The notes below the pieces were generated by a model. The model searched no databases and had not been told where the DNA came from. It worked only from the letters and a program-made list of their open reading frames with translations. Shown here one piece after another: positions 33,278 to 42,423 of a stretch of DNA of 64,000 nucleotides (position 1 is the first letter of the stretch; every line of letters begins with the position of its first letter). Source of the stretch: an uncultured Phycisphaerales bacterium (GTDB taxonomy: Bacteria > Planctomycetota > Phycisphaerae > Tepidisphaerales > Tepidisphaeraceae); NCBI GenBank assembly GCA_903871935.1, contig CAIQIQ010000126.1, positions 1-64,000 on the forward strand, read 5' to 3'. The translations under genes were made by a program, and so were the position numbers.

Positions 33278-34435
33278 ATGATCAAGCGCCCGGTTGAGAC
33301 CGCGGAGATCCGGAACGCCCTGAAGCACTATCCGGTCGTGGCGATCCTTGGTGCCCGCCAAGTTGGCAAGACTACCCTGGCACGGCAATTGGCGGCGGAA
33401 TGGAGACGGTCGGTCACCATGCTGGATCTTGAGGATCCCGCCGACGTGGCGCTGCTGGCCGACCCGATGCTGTACCTTAGGGACCAGCACGGCCTGGTGA
33501 TCCTGGATGAGATTCAGCGCTTCGAGAACCTGTTTCCGGCTCTGCGCGTGCTGGCGGACCGGCCCCGGACGCCGGCACGATTCCTGATCCTGGGCAACGC
33601 GTCGCCCTCTCTATTGCGGCAGAGTTCGGAGTCGCTGGCCGGCCGGATTCACTACCACGAACTGCGGGGCCTGTCACTTCGTGATGTCACTCCGGCCGCG
33701 AGCCAGAAGCTGTGGCTGCGCGGCGGCTTCCCGAGATCCTTCACGGCCGCTTCCGAGAAGGCCAGCTACCAGTGGCGCGAGGACTTCATCAAGACGTTCC
33801 TCGAACGTGACCTGCATCAACTGGGTGTGAACGTCGCCTCTACAACGATGTACCGCTTCTGGTCCATGCTCGCCAACTACCATGCGCAGATCTGGAACGC
33901 GGCCGAGTTCGCCAGGGCGTTCGGGATGTCGGAGTCGGCCGTCCGCGGGTACCTGGACAAGCTGACCGCCGCACTGGTTGTGCGCCAGCTCAGGCCCTGG
34001 CACGAAAACCTGACGAAGCGGCAGGTGAAGGCACCCAAGGTGTATCTGAGCGACACGGGGGTGTTGCACACACTGCTGGGCCAGCGAAGTCGCGACGATC
34101 TGCTGCGCCATCCCAAGGTGGGGGCATCGTGGGAAGGCTTCGTGATCGAGCAGATCTGCCAGGCGATGCGTCTGGAATCGGGCGACGTCCATTTCTGGGC
34201 TACGCATGCCGGTGCTGAACTGGACCTCTTGATCGTGCGCGGACGGCGTCGGATCGGCGTCGAGATCAAGAGGACTTCCACTCCGCAGGTGACACCCTCC
34301 ATGCGAATTGCGATGCAGGATCTGAAGCTTACGGCCATGTACGTGGTCCACGCCGGTCCACAGAGCTTTGGCCTGCCTGACGGCATCAGGGCGGTGGCGT
34401 TCAACCACCTTCTCGATGAGTTCGGCCCACCATAG
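33278..34435 (+). CDS. AAA ATPase with DUF4143 domain
   Basis: 385 aa. The AAA_14-type N-terminal half has Walker A (AILGARQVGKTTLARQL, residues ~21-37) and Walker B (GLVILDEIQRFENL), then FLILGNASPSLLRQ and SLAGRIHYHELRGLSL. The C-terminal half is DUF4143 (LLGQRSRDDLLRHPKVGASWEGFVIEQ, then FWATHAGAELDLLI and GVEIKRT), with the D/E-ExK pattern of a restriction-endonuclease-like fold. Such proteins are common, often horizontally spread, sometimes linked to toxin-antitoxin or defence functions, but none is well defined. Starts 50 codons further upstream (GTG 33128) are unlikely. The neighbour is a decayed folA, so this may be an insertion-prone site. Confidence 0.85.
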   Translation: MIKRPVETAEIRNALKHYPVVAILGARQVGKTTLARQLAAEWRRSVTMLDLEDPADVALLADPMLYLRDQHGLVILDEIQRFENLFPALRVLADRPRTPARFLILGNASPSLLRQSSESLAGRIHYHELRGLSLRDVTPAASQKLWLRGGFPRSFTAASEKASYQWREDFIKTFLERDLHQLGVNVASTTMYRFWSMLANYHAQIWNAAEFARAFGMSESAVRGYLDKLTAALVVRQLRPWHENLTKRQVKAPKVYLSDTGVLHTLLGQRSRDDLLRHPKVGASWEGFVIEQICQAMRLESGDVHFWATHAGAELDLLIVRGRRRIGVEIKRTSTPQVTPSMRIAMQDLKLTAMYVVHAGPQSFGLPDGIRAVAFNHLLDEFGPP

Positions 34436-34460
34436 GCTGCATCCGAGCAGCCACGCACAG

Positions 34461-37232
34461 TTAATGGACGCCGCCGGTGGAGCGAAGGGCTGCCAGAGCG
34501 TCGTCTGGCTTTGCGAACACGCCCGATGTGACTTGGGATGTCCAATGCTCCATAAAGGTGGCTCGTGCTTCGAATGCAGGCAGTTCGCCCTCTTCAAAGG
34601 GGAACATTTGGTCAGTGTCGACCTGCCAGCGCCCATCCGCCGACCTCACCAGGTGCAACGACTTGGACGAGGCAGAGCCATCGGCATTCAGCACATACTC
34701 GTCATCGGGGACACTGGCCATCTGGTTCATTTGCTCGCCGAGACGTTCGGTCGGATCCTGCTGGAACCGGATGGCAAACGCATCAACAGCTTGCGCGATG
34801 CTGATGAGCGTGTGGGCGAACAGGGCTCTCTTGCGCTCCGATTTGCCGGTGGCGTGTCGGAGGATGGTTTCCATCTCGCCGGCGTGGGCGGCGGCCAGCA
34901 CAGCTTCAAGATCATCGCGGAGTTGAGGGACCTCACTGGGTCGGGAGGTGGCAACGCGAGTTGGCTCAGGGCTGGCGGGTGCGCTGCTGCCACCCTGAAG
35001 GTCGAACGGAGGCCGACCTTTGGGCTGGAGTGCGAAATCGCTGAAGGTGACGACTTCGACGTTGCGGTAGAGCAACTCGCACTTGGCGTCCTTGGGCAAG
35101 GGGCCTTCGGCGTCTACCCACGCAAGCCAGTTGGCTCGCCTCCGATCAGAGAGGACTGTCTGTTTCCCCGGCGCGGCCTGTACGGCGAGACTGGTCGAAG
35201 ACGATCTGGACCTGTTGCCATCCCTGTCGCCAACCAAGGCAAACATGATCGCCTTGTCGGTAGGATCGGGGAATGTACACCAAAACTCGTCGGCGTTTGC
35301 CGCCATGCGTGTGATCTTGTCTACGCTCAACTTGATGCCCGGGCCGGAGGTGACGTGGCCTGCGGCGACCTCGCCGGCGCTCTGCCACGGCCCAACGCCA
35401 GAGCGCACGCCGAACTCGCGAAGCTGAGCGGGTGTGTAGGAGTAGGATGGGCCACCATAGATGCTGTCGCTCTCGTAGACGTATCGGACAGTTCCATCGG
35501 GAAGTTTGACGCGGTTGCCGTCTGCTCCGGTAGGGAATGGAGAAGAGACCTCACAGACAAAATGGGGAGAGGTGATATTGGGTGGAGCGCTCGGCCAACG
35601 ACCGGCCAAACGGATCGGGTTGCCATCCGGATCCCACATCAGCAGAGGCCAGCGGTTGGGCATGCCGATAGCGACGAGGCGGACGGTCGTGCCATCGGAC
35701 AGCGTCTTGGTCCATTTGGGCGATGATTGCGGAGCGGCCGGTTGGGTCGCGGCGGCCTGGTAGAGTTTGGCGCTGCGTTGAAGTGCAAGGATCTCGTCGG
35801 GCGAAAGACGCAGTAGCGTGTCGCCGTTAGTAAGTTTCACAAGATCCGCGGCATCGGGACCAGAGGCCGGGACGGGGCACGACGCGATGAGGGAGTAGCG
35901 CCGGTTCCTGCCGACTTGGCCGAGGTCATGTAGCACCAGGGCGACTTGGCCGGAGCCGATGGTGGGATCAAACACAATGGTTTGGCTGACGCGGCTTTCC
36001 GCTTTGCTCCATTGTGGATCGCGAGCGGTGATTTCAACGGAGCACGTGCCGCCTTCGATGTGGAGTCGCCTCTGGCCATCAATGGTTGCCTGAGGTTTGC
36101 TGCTTTGGTTGATGACCTGGGCCAGGCGTAGAGACTGAGTGATATTCCACGGGGCGCGAGTACCGCCAAACGTCTGCCATGCCACAATATTCGCGTCCGT
36201 GAAGCTGCCACCGGATGTGCGCGCAAGACCCCAGCGGCTTGCATGCTCAGGCAGGACGACGTTCCCGGCGAGATACTCGCGAAAGAGAACTTGCCGGACT
36301 CGTTCCGCGTCGGCAAGGAGCAACTGGTAATTCTCTTTGGAGTAGACGACCGTAGACATCGCCTTGATATCGTCGGCGACGGGAGCTTCCAGGCCGGCGC
36401 TGTAGATGAGCAAAGCCATCTCGGCGGTGACCGGCTGGGTCGCGGGCGCGGTGGTCACAAACGTTACGGGGGCGGCCGCTGGCACAGCGGGCGGTATCGC
36501 AAGTTGCGTGGCGGCGATGATAACGCCGCCAGTGACAGCCACGAGACATGCGAGGGTCGCGACAAGCTTTGCCTTGGCGAATGCAAGGGATGTGGATACG
36601 GACTTGGCAAGAGCGGTCACGGTGGCCGCGATGGTGGCCGTGGGAGTGGCGAGCAGCGATGAGAGCAGGGCGGCCGGGACGGGAGTGATGGCGTGGGCCG
36701 ACAGGGCGAGCCCCAGCGGCGCGGCCGCCGGGGCGGCCAGCAGGCGATGGAGCTTGGGCAGGGCGCGGGCGATGCGCTTGCGAGCGGCTTCTTCGGAGAT
36801 GCCCAAATGCTCACCGACATCCGCGAGGGTCAGGTTCTGAAGGTAGTGCAGTGCGACGGCTTCGCGATCCGCGGCGGATAGCTTCTGCAAGGCTGCATCG
36901 AGGTGCGGAGCAACGTCAGCCCAGAGTTCATCGGGCGTCGGCGGATTCGATTCAGATCGCATGGTAGCGGCCTTTCGTTCGTGAGACGCACGGCGCGATC
37001 GCATGGTGATGGCCCGGTCGGAAGCAAAGAACGTCGCCCGAAGCAGCCAGGCGGCCAGCAGGTCATGCCGGCGGATCGTGGGCAGTTTCCGCCAGAGCAG
37101 GAGAAAGACGGCTTGGCTGACGTCATCGGCCAGGGCTGGATCGTGAACCTGCCGCCGGGCGGCTGAATAAACCATGCCGGCGTGCTGATGCACGAGTTGC
37201 GTGAAGGTATCGGACCGTGAATCTGTCGTCAT
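34461..37232 (-). CDS. ECF sigma factor with transmembrane segment and long extracytoplasmic domain
   Basis: 923 aa. Residues 5-90 are sigma region 2 (FTQLVHQHAGMVYSAARR, DPALADDVSQAVFLLLWRK) and residues 110-165 region 4 (LSAADREAVALHYLQNL, LADVGEHLGISEEAARKRI). A hydrophobic, Ala-rich segment (LVATLACLVAVTGGVIIAAT, about 220-245) can span the membrane. The remaining ~680 residues would then be extracytoplasmic and show no named domain; they include a linker rich in Ala/Thr/Pro and a TonB-secretin or SUMF-free beta-rich body. The layout resembles planctomycete ECF groups that carry their own sensory extension instead of a separate anti-sigma factor. No anti-sigma gene is adjacent. Start ATG 37232 is preferred over TTG 37247. 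Confidence 0.8.
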   Translation of the reverse strand: MTTDSRSDTFTQLVHQHAGMVYSAARRQVHDPALADDVSQAVFLLLWRKLPTIRRHDLLAAWLLRATFFASDRAITMRSRRASHERKAATMRSESNPPTPDELWADVAPHLDAALQKLSAADREAVALHYLQNLTLADVGEHLGISEEAARKRIARALPKLHRLLAAPAAAPLGLALSAHAITPVPAALLSSLLATPTATIAATVTALAKSVSTSLAFAKAKLVATLACLVAVTGGVIIAATQLAIPPAVPAAAPVTFVTTAPATQPVTAEMALLIYSAGLEAPVADDIKAMSTVVYSKENYQLLLADAERVRQVLFREYLAGNVVLPEHASRWGLARTSGGSFTDANIVAWQTFGGTRAPWNITQSLRLAQVINQSSKPQATIDGQRRLHIEGGTCSVEITARDPQWSKAESRVSQTIVFDPTIGSGQVALVLHDLGQVGRNRRYSLIASCPVPASGPDAADLVKLTNGDTLLRLSPDEILALQRSAKLYQAAATQPAAPQSSPKWTKTLSDGTTVRLVAIGMPNRWPLLMWDPDGNPIRLAGRWPSAPPNITSPHFVCEVSSPFPTGADGNRVKLPDGTVRYVYESDSIYGGPSYSYTPAQLREFGVRSGVGPWQSAGEVAAGHVTSGPGIKLSVDKITRMAANADEFWCTFPDPTDKAIMFALVGDRDGNRSRSSSTSLAVQAAPGKQTVLSDRRRANWLAWVDAEGPLPKDAKCELLYRNVEVVTFSDFALQPKGRPPFDLQGGSSAPASPEPTRVATSRPSEVPQLRDDLEAVLAAAHAGEMETILRHATGKSERKRALFAHTLISIAQAVDAFAIRFQQDPTERLGEQMNQMASVPDDEYVLNADGSASSKSLHLVRSADGRWQVDTDQMFPFEEGELPAFEARATFMEHWTSQVTSGVFAKPDDALAALRSTGGVH

Positions 37233-38232
37233 GATGCCAGAGCCCAATGCAAAGTAGCGGGGCTATACAGGTAAGTCCACGGCCAGCGGAAAACCGGACA
37301 GGAATCTACGCCGTTCCCCGACCGCGAATCGGCATGAGATCAGATATGCCACGGAACGCGAAGGCATTGACGGCCTCTTCGCGGTCTTGCTCTTCAACCG
37401 GTGAACCGGAAAAGATGTTCTGGACTGAATAGCCGCGTCCACCACTCTCTTCATGGCTCAACGCCCTTAGCTATGTCTTCCATCCATCCCAAAATCGTGA
37501 AAGAATTCTGGCCGCGCGCAAGTCCCTGTCATTCCTCACCTTCCAAAACCCGTACCCTCCAAACCACCCCTTATTATGGGGGAATGTGTTTTTCACCCTC
37601 CCGGCCTACTCCCGGCCACGCTATTTGACAACCGAATACGGCTACTCCTTCCTATAGGAGCACCTTTCTCGCGAACGTTGTCCAACTCACACAAACCCCT
37701 CGAACTGCGCGCTCGATCTTGAGCATCTTCCTCTTCGTCGCTCGGTCGCTGAGTTCCCCAACCCGAGCGTCTTTCCCTTCGTGCCTGCGTGCCTTTCAGG
37801 ACAACCTGCGCACCTCCTCCCCTATTCTTCACCTAACCCATTACCTCTACAGCACTTAACACATAGGGGGTACCCCGCCGAGAACCTGCGCACCTGTCAC
37901 TTATCCACAACCGCCTCCCCTTGTCTCCTTGTCGCCTTGCCTTCTTGTCTCCCCCTCTCCCACTCTCGCTCTCTCGCCCTCTGGCTTTCCTCCCCGCCTC
38001 CCCCGGTTCTGACCTCTCCGACCTCTGACCTCCGACCTCTGCCTTCACTCAGCTATTCCCGAGACAGCGCAATAGATCAGGAACTTCTTCACAGTGTTGT
38101 CTCGGCCGGTTTGCCTGCCTACAAACAATAGCGGAGAGTTTGGCTTTTCTACCGACCTGAGCCGATTACGCGGCCACCAGGCCCCAATTCATTGGATCGG
38201 ATCGGCGCGAAGCCCTGCAAAGGAGTTTGCAC
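37233..38232. other. 1 kb intergenic region, no gene
   Basis: No coding signal is supported on either strand. It contains the upstream region of the sigma-factor gene, a small CCCC-TTATTAT-GGGG hairpin near 37565-37580, the pyrimidine-rich tract listed separately, and at its right end the AAAGGAG ribosome binding site of the CBS-domain gene. Confidence 0.6.
37720..38060. repeat. Long pyrimidine-rich low-complexity tract
   Basis: The plus strand is dominated by C and T for about 340 bp, with clustered short motifs: CTCCTTGTCGCCTTGCCTTCTTGTC near 37925, CTCTCGC repeats near 37965 and GACCTC(T/C)-type near-repeats at about 38010-38042. I can see no ORF, protein repeat or RNA structure that explains it. 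Confidence 0.6.
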
Positions 38233-38670
38233 ATGCCAACAGTCAGCGACGTCGTGCGGCTCAACGAGCGCGACTTGGTCACCGTACCGTCGTCCGCCAC
38301 GGTCATGGAGGCAGTCCAGGTCATGAACGCGAATCGTATCGGCGCAGTGCTGGTCATGGATGGCCACCGCGTGGCCGGTATCTTCACCGAACGCGACGTC
38401 CTGACCCGCATCGTCGTGCCTGAGCGATGCCCGCGCGAGGCGCATGTGCGCGATGTCATGACAAGCGAGGTTCTCTGTTGCCACCTCTTGACCGATCTGG
38501 ACGAGGTCGCAGCTCTGATGCAATCGCAACGCATTCGCCACCTGCCTATCGTCGATGATGACGGCACCCCCACCGGCATGATCTCCATCGGCGATGTCAA
38601 CGCCTTCAACGTCCGCGACAAGCAGGCCACCATACAGAACCTGTCCGACTACATTTGCGGGCGCGGATGA
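38233..38670 (+). CDS. CBS-domain pair protein
   Basis: 145 aa made of two tandem CBS motifs and nothing else: VSDVVRLNERDLVTVPSSATVMEAVQVMNANRIGAVLVM-type first copy (residues 4-60, with GIFTERDVLTRIV) and a second (VRDVMTSEVLCC to GMISIGDVNAFNV, ~73-130). CBS pairs bind adenosyl ligands (AMP, ATP, SAM) and regulate partner proteins. No partner is evident: the neighbours are an intergenic kilobase and an unrelated anchored protein. ATG 38233 has AAAGGAG at a 7-nt spacing, which excludes the in-frame TTG at 38227. Cytosolic. Confidence 0.92.
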   Translation: MPTVSDVVRLNERDLVTVPSSATVMEAVQVMNANRIGAVLVMDGHRVAGIFTERDVLTRIVVPERCPREAHVRDVMTSEVLCCHLLTDLDEVAALMQSQRIRHLPIVDDDGTPTGMISIGDVNAFNVRDKQATIQNLSDYICGRG

Positions 38671-38769
38671 GGTACCCCTTGCCTTCCAGCGATCCGGAAC
38701 AGACGAGGCGCCGCCATCCTCGACAGACTATCCATCGATCGTGCTCTGCAAGGAATGACCGGCCTGCTC

Positions 38770-38775
38770 TATAAT
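38770..38775 (+). promoter_or_regulatory. -10 box of the 38783 gene
   Basis: A perfect TATAAT whose last T lies 8 nt before ATG 38783. The -35 region is weak (TGCAAG-like at 17 bp). The ATG formed by the last bases of the box (38774) is not a plausible start. Confidence 0.45.
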
Positions 38776-38782
38776 GCGACCC

Positions 38783-39688
38783 ATGGACGGGCCTCCGCCG
38801 CTTAATTCGAAGATAAGGAAACTGCCAGCGCGTGTGCTCAAGGCAATCCTCTGGGCACTGTGCCTCCTCGTCCTGCTGACAGGAATCACCGCATTCTTCC
38901 TCTACCGGGCGGCCGGCGCCACTCCGCCATGGTATCTCCCGCCCGATTCCGCCGCCGCCTCGCAGCCAGCTCGCGATGCCGAAAACACGCTCATCGACAT
39001 CCAGTCGTGGGCCGGGGCACGCTACGCATGGGACTACGCCCGCAGCACCGGCCGTCCGCCGCTCGCCAAAGAGCCCGAAGCGTCTCTGACCATCACGCTT
39101 ACCGAAACCCAGGTCAATGCTCTGCTGCAGAAATGGTTCCTCATCTACAGCCAGGAAACTATCGCCGGTCAACCGCTCAAGGACACGTTCCGCGCTCCGA
39201 TGGTGCACTTCACTTCGGATCGCATCACCTTCGCCGCTACCATGCTCGATATGAACTCGCGCATCATGAGCATCGACTTCCGCCCGGAAGTGCTTCCTGA
39301 TGGCCAACTGAATCTGCAGCTTCTGACCATCCACGCGGGCACGCTGCCGCTGCCGCAGTTCACCTGGTCCAAGCCCCGCGCCAAGTTGTTGGGCGATCTG
39401 TCCCGACAACTTCCTGAATTGCTGGGCAAGGCAACCATCGACCTCGGCGGTGCCGCCAATATCCCCTGCATCGCCGCCATCAGTGCTGCCCAAGCCATTT
39501 CCATCCTGCAGCACCGGCCCGCTTCCAATGCTCTGCTATTACCCATTCTCGCCGAAAACATCGCCCTACCCGTCCATATCGAGTCCATCGATCTGCAGGA
39601 GGGCGCATTGACGCTCACCGTGCAATCCATGACTACCAACCAGCGGCAGCAACTCCTCACGAACCTGAGCGCAATGCCGTCTGATTAG
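38783..39688 (+). CDS. Membrane-anchored hypothetical protein, 301 aa
   Basis: A basic N-terminal tail (NSKIRKLPARVLK) and one strong membrane helix (AILWALCLLVLLTGITAFFLYRA, residues ~20-42) place the remaining 250 residues outside the cytoplasm. The soluble part contains SLTITLTETQVNALLQKWF and a long alternating pattern of strands and amphipathic helices reminiscent of lipid-binding or BPI-like folds, but I cannot name a family. ATG 38783 is chosen because it sits 8 nt after a TATAAT and gives a sensible positive-inside tail; there is no ribosome binding site. The 3' end overlaps the convergent URO-D-like gene by 4 bp. Function unknown. Confidence 0.7.
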   Translation: MDGPPPLNSKIRKLPARVLKAILWALCLLVLLTGITAFFLYRAAGATPPWYLPPDSAAASQPARDAENTLIDIQSWAGARYAWDYARSTGRPPLAKEPEASLTITLTETQVNALLQKWFLIYSQETIAGQPLKDTFRAPMVHFTSDRITFAATMLDMNSRIMSIDFRPEVLPDGQLNLQLLTIHAGTLPLPQFTWSKPRAKLLGDLSRQLPELLGKATIDLGGAANIPCIAAISAAQAISILQHRPASNALLLPILAENIALPVHIESIDLQEGALTLTVQSMTTNQRQQLLTNLSAMPSD

Positions 39689-40869
39689 AACGTGCCGTAC
39701 TTCAGCCCCGCCTCAATATACCGACGGGCATTCGCCAGAAACTGAGGGGTATGTCGTTCATGAGGAGTGGCCGACGGATAGAGCACCAGACGCTTCTTAC
39801 CGCCGTCGGCGATGGCCCGCCTGATCAGTTCTTCAATCTGGTCCGGAGTACGACGTTCCATATCGAGGAACTCAATGTTGCCATAGAGGACCATGCGATC
39901 TCCGACCTTCTTGCGGGCCGCGGCGAAGGTGATGTCGCCCTGCGGAGGCGGCTCGACGGGGTCGGTGGAATCAACGCCCATCTCCAGGAATGAAGCCAGC
40001 ATGGTCCCCACTTTCCCGTGGCAATGCACATGGATCATCGCCTCGGGGTCCCGCGCTTTGATGCGCCTCATCACCGCGCCATCGTAGGGTACCACCCACT
40101 TATCCCACTGGGCGGGGCTCATCATCGGCGGGCAGGCCCGCTCGACGCCGTTAAAGTGCCAGATCGGCCCAACTCCCTGATCCATCAGGTAATCCACGAT
40201 CTTCATCGTCCGGTCCAGCCAGGTATCTGCCAGCACCTTGATGACCGCCTCTTCCACCAGCAGCCATTCAAGCATTTGTTCATAGTGCATGACGCCACAG
40301 AGCATCGCCACCATGGAGTTGATGTTGACCCCGCCGGTGGCGTCGCGGCCCATCGCGGCACGGTTCTGGCGATGCGCCGCAAAAGCCTCGGCCGGATAGG
40401 TCTTCATTCGCCAGGGCACGCTCAGCAAACGGTCGACATCCCCCACACTGTTGATGGGCTTCTCCATGTCCCATGAGGTCTCAATCTCGTTCTCTTCCTC
40501 GTAGGACCAGCGCAGATCGCCCTTTGGAGTGTGCAGCACAGTGGTCACGCGCTTGCGGTTGGGTGCCAGCCATTCAATGGGAAGCGCCTCTACATACTCT
40601 TCGGGCGCCTCCAGAAACCGCTGGTAGCTGACAGGAGAGAACGCCCTGGGTGCCGGCACGGGGCTCCATAGAACATGCGGATCGCAATGCCGCTGGACCA
40701 TCCGCGCCATCTCGATGAAGCCGGGATCAGCACGCCAGCCGCCAGGCTGCTCACCATCAATATCGCCCATCGGATGCCAGTTGATCGGCGAACAGATCGG
40801 AATGCGGTCGGCTTTTTCGCCGCGATAACAGGCTCGCAGTCGCCGCGCGGAAGCAGCTATGTCACCCAT
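39685..40869 (-). CDS. Uroporphyrinogen-decarboxylase-fold protein (methyltransferase-like), copy 1
   Basis: 394 aa with the URO-D TIM-barrel pattern: RIPICSPINWHPMGD at the start, a central GVGPIWHFNGVERACPPMMSP, then AMIHVHCHGKVGTML, MGVDSTDPVEPPPQGDI and RMVLYGNIEF near the C-terminus. HxCHG and the late acidic residues resemble the zinc-site arrangement of corrinoid methyltransferases of the MtaA/CmuA group rather than the haem-pathway HemE. True HemE features (the N-terminal RxPxWxMRQAG motif) are absent, so haem synthesis is unlikely. GGAGAAG precedes ATG 40869. It follows the Gfo/Idh/MocA gene (212 bp gap with a terminator). The substrate is unknown. Confidence 0.82.
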   Translation of the reverse strand: MGDIAASARRLRACYRGEKADRIPICSPINWHPMGDIDGEQPGGWRADPGFIEMARMVQRHCDPHVLWSPVPAPRAFSPVSYQRFLEAPEEYVEALPIEWLAPNRKRVTTVLHTPKGDLRWSYEEENEIETSWDMEKPINSVGDVDRLLSVPWRMKTYPAEAFAAHRQNRAAMGRDATGGVNINSMVAMLCGVMHYEQMLEWLLVEEAVIKVLADTWLDRTMKIVDYLMDQGVGPIWHFNGVERACPPMMSPAQWDKWVVPYDGAVMRRIKARDPEAMIHVHCHGKVGTMLASFLEMGVDSTDPVEPPPQGDITFAAARKKVGDRMVLYGNIEFLDMERRTPDQIEELIRRAIADGGKKRLVLYPSATPHERHTPQFLANARRYIEAGLKYGTF

Positions 40870-40980
40870 GAGTTCTTCTCCGTAATCGTTCCCTGATTGA
40901 GCCGCATCTCTTGCATGCTCACTTGAAGTTCGCAGAGTCTATGCGTGGGGTCCCCATAATCAACGCTCGAAGGATCAACA

Positions 40981-41016
40981 AAAGAAGACGGGACCTGCCC
41001 ATAAGCTGGTCCCGCC
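40981..41016 (-). terminator. Terminator after the Gfo/Idh/MocA gene
   Basis: Minus strand GCGGGACC, 12-nt loop, GGTCCCGT, followed by CTTCTTTTG; it lies 65 nt past the stop at 41081. Confidence 0.65.
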
Positions 41017-41080
41017 CACATTTGCTCGATTTCACCACCTCCCCTTACAGCGGGCAAGAGGTGGAGTGCCGCTACCGCGA

Positions 41081-42193
41081 CTACTTAATCGTCACTTCCT
41101 TACCAGCGGCCGCGGCACGGTACACGCCGTCCAGGATCTTCTGCACCGCCAGGCCGGCCTCGCCCGGGGCCTTGAGCTCAGTGCCGTTCAGGCAGCCATT
41201 CACCCAGTTCTTGAGTTTCTGCGTGAACAGGAAATTCCAACTGTTGTCGCCGAGATAGGCGGCGCTGGTGTTGGTCATCGTGCCCCCGCGATCAGTGAAG
41301 ATCATCGTCGGATCCCATGCACAGCCGCCCTTGTCGCCGAACGCAGTGAAATTCCAGACATCCTTCTCGATATGCGCGGCGAACGATGCCTCAATCTGCA
41401 TGATCGCGCCGTTGTCAAAGCGGATCTGCCCGATTGCCAGGTCCTCGACGGTGTAGGTCTTGTAGTCCCATCCGGGCCATTGGCTGGCCACGGTGCTTGG
41501 CTTATCGCCGAGATACGTCCAAGTGTTGCCGCTGGCGGCAACCGGCTTGGGCGCGCCCATGAAGTAGTGTGCCATCTCAATCACATGCACGCCGATGTCG
41601 ATCATCGGTCCGCCACCCTGCAGTTTCTTCTGTCCGAAGACGCCCCAGTTCGGAATTCCGCGCCGGCGCAGCGCCTGGCACTTCATGAACATGATGTTGC
41701 CGAACTGTCCCTCATCGCGGGCGCGAATGAGGTGCTGCGTATTTGGGTGATATCGATACTGGAAGCCCACCGAGAGCTTCACCTTGCTCTTCTTGGCGGC
41801 CGCGATCATCTTCTCGCACTCGCCGGGATTCATCGCCATCGGCTTCTCGGTTATGGCATGACAGCCCGCATTACAGGCGTCGATCACCGGGGCGGCGTGC
41901 AGACCATTAGGCGTGCAGACATCCACCGCGTCAGGCTGAGCCCTCTTGAGCATTTCCTTCCAATTCGTGTAGACATCCTGGACCCCCCACTTGTCACGCA
42001 TCACATCCAGTCTGGCCGGCACCACATCAACACCCGCGACGATCTCTACTTCAGGCATGTCCTTGTAGATACCCAGATGGGTCTGCGCAATACCGCCGCA
42101 GCCAATCATCGCCACGCGAAGCCTCTTGCCTTTGTACGCAACCTTTCCATCACCCATCTTCAGCGACTCAGTCGATACGCTTTTGTCTGCCAT
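41081..42193 (-). CDS. Gfo/Idh/MocA-family oxidoreductase
   Basis: 370 aa. After a short basic tail the Rossmann motif is RVAMIGCGGIAQTHLGIY (about residues 26-43), followed by VDVCTPNGLHAAPVIDA and the conserved AITEKPMAM (EKP, catalytic Lys near 118). The C-terminal domain contains SVGFQYRYHPNTQHL, GGGPMIDIGVHVIEMAHYFMG (the DxGxH block with the catalytic Asp/His) and FAAHIEKDVWNF. NAD(P)-dependent dehydrogenase for a sugar, inositol or related polyol. ATG 42193 is used instead of an upstream start at 42238 because of GGAA spacing and the usual N-terminal length. It stands between GH116 and a URO-D-like gene, a combination typical of planctomycete glycan-use regions. Cytosolic; no twin-arginine signal. 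Confidence 0.92.
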   Translation of the reverse strand: MADKSVSTESLKMGDGKVAYKGKRLRVAMIGCGGIAQTHLGIYKDMPEVEIVAGVDVVPARLDVMRDKWGVQDVYTNWKEMLKRAQPDAVDVCTPNGLHAAPVIDACNAGCHAITEKPMAMNPGECEKMIAAAKKSKVKLSVGFQYRYHPNTQHLIRARDEGQFGNIMFMKCQALRRRGIPNWGVFGQKKLQGGGPMIDIGVHVIEMAHYFMGAPKPVAASGNTWTYLGDKPSTVASQWPGWDYKTYTVEDLAIGQIRFDNGAIMQIEASFAAHIEKDVWNFTAFGDKGGCAWDPTMIFTDRGGTMTNTSAAYLGDNSWNFLFTQKLKNWVNGCLNGTELKAPGEAGLAVQKILDGVYRAAAAGKEVTIK

Positions 42194-42423
42194 AGTTTCA
42201 TTCCGAGAAAAATGACCACCCAACCCACCTCGCGCCAACCGCTGGCGGCAAGGCTTGCGGGCATCTGCTGCAACGGGCCGTCTCCACTAAAGTGGAGCGA
42301 CCCGGCTATGCAATATCGTATATAAATCCGGCGAATCCACAAACACCGGTAATCCGCGTTGACTCAGTGGACGGCATAGTCGCGCTCCAGCCGCAGAAGA
42401 GCACAGGGCCTTGCCCAGCCTCG

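Noticed and set aside
39685-40869. hemE (haem-pathway uroporphyrinogen decarboxylase)
   Set aside because: The HemE N-terminal motif is missing and His/Cys motifs fit the methyltransferase-like branch.
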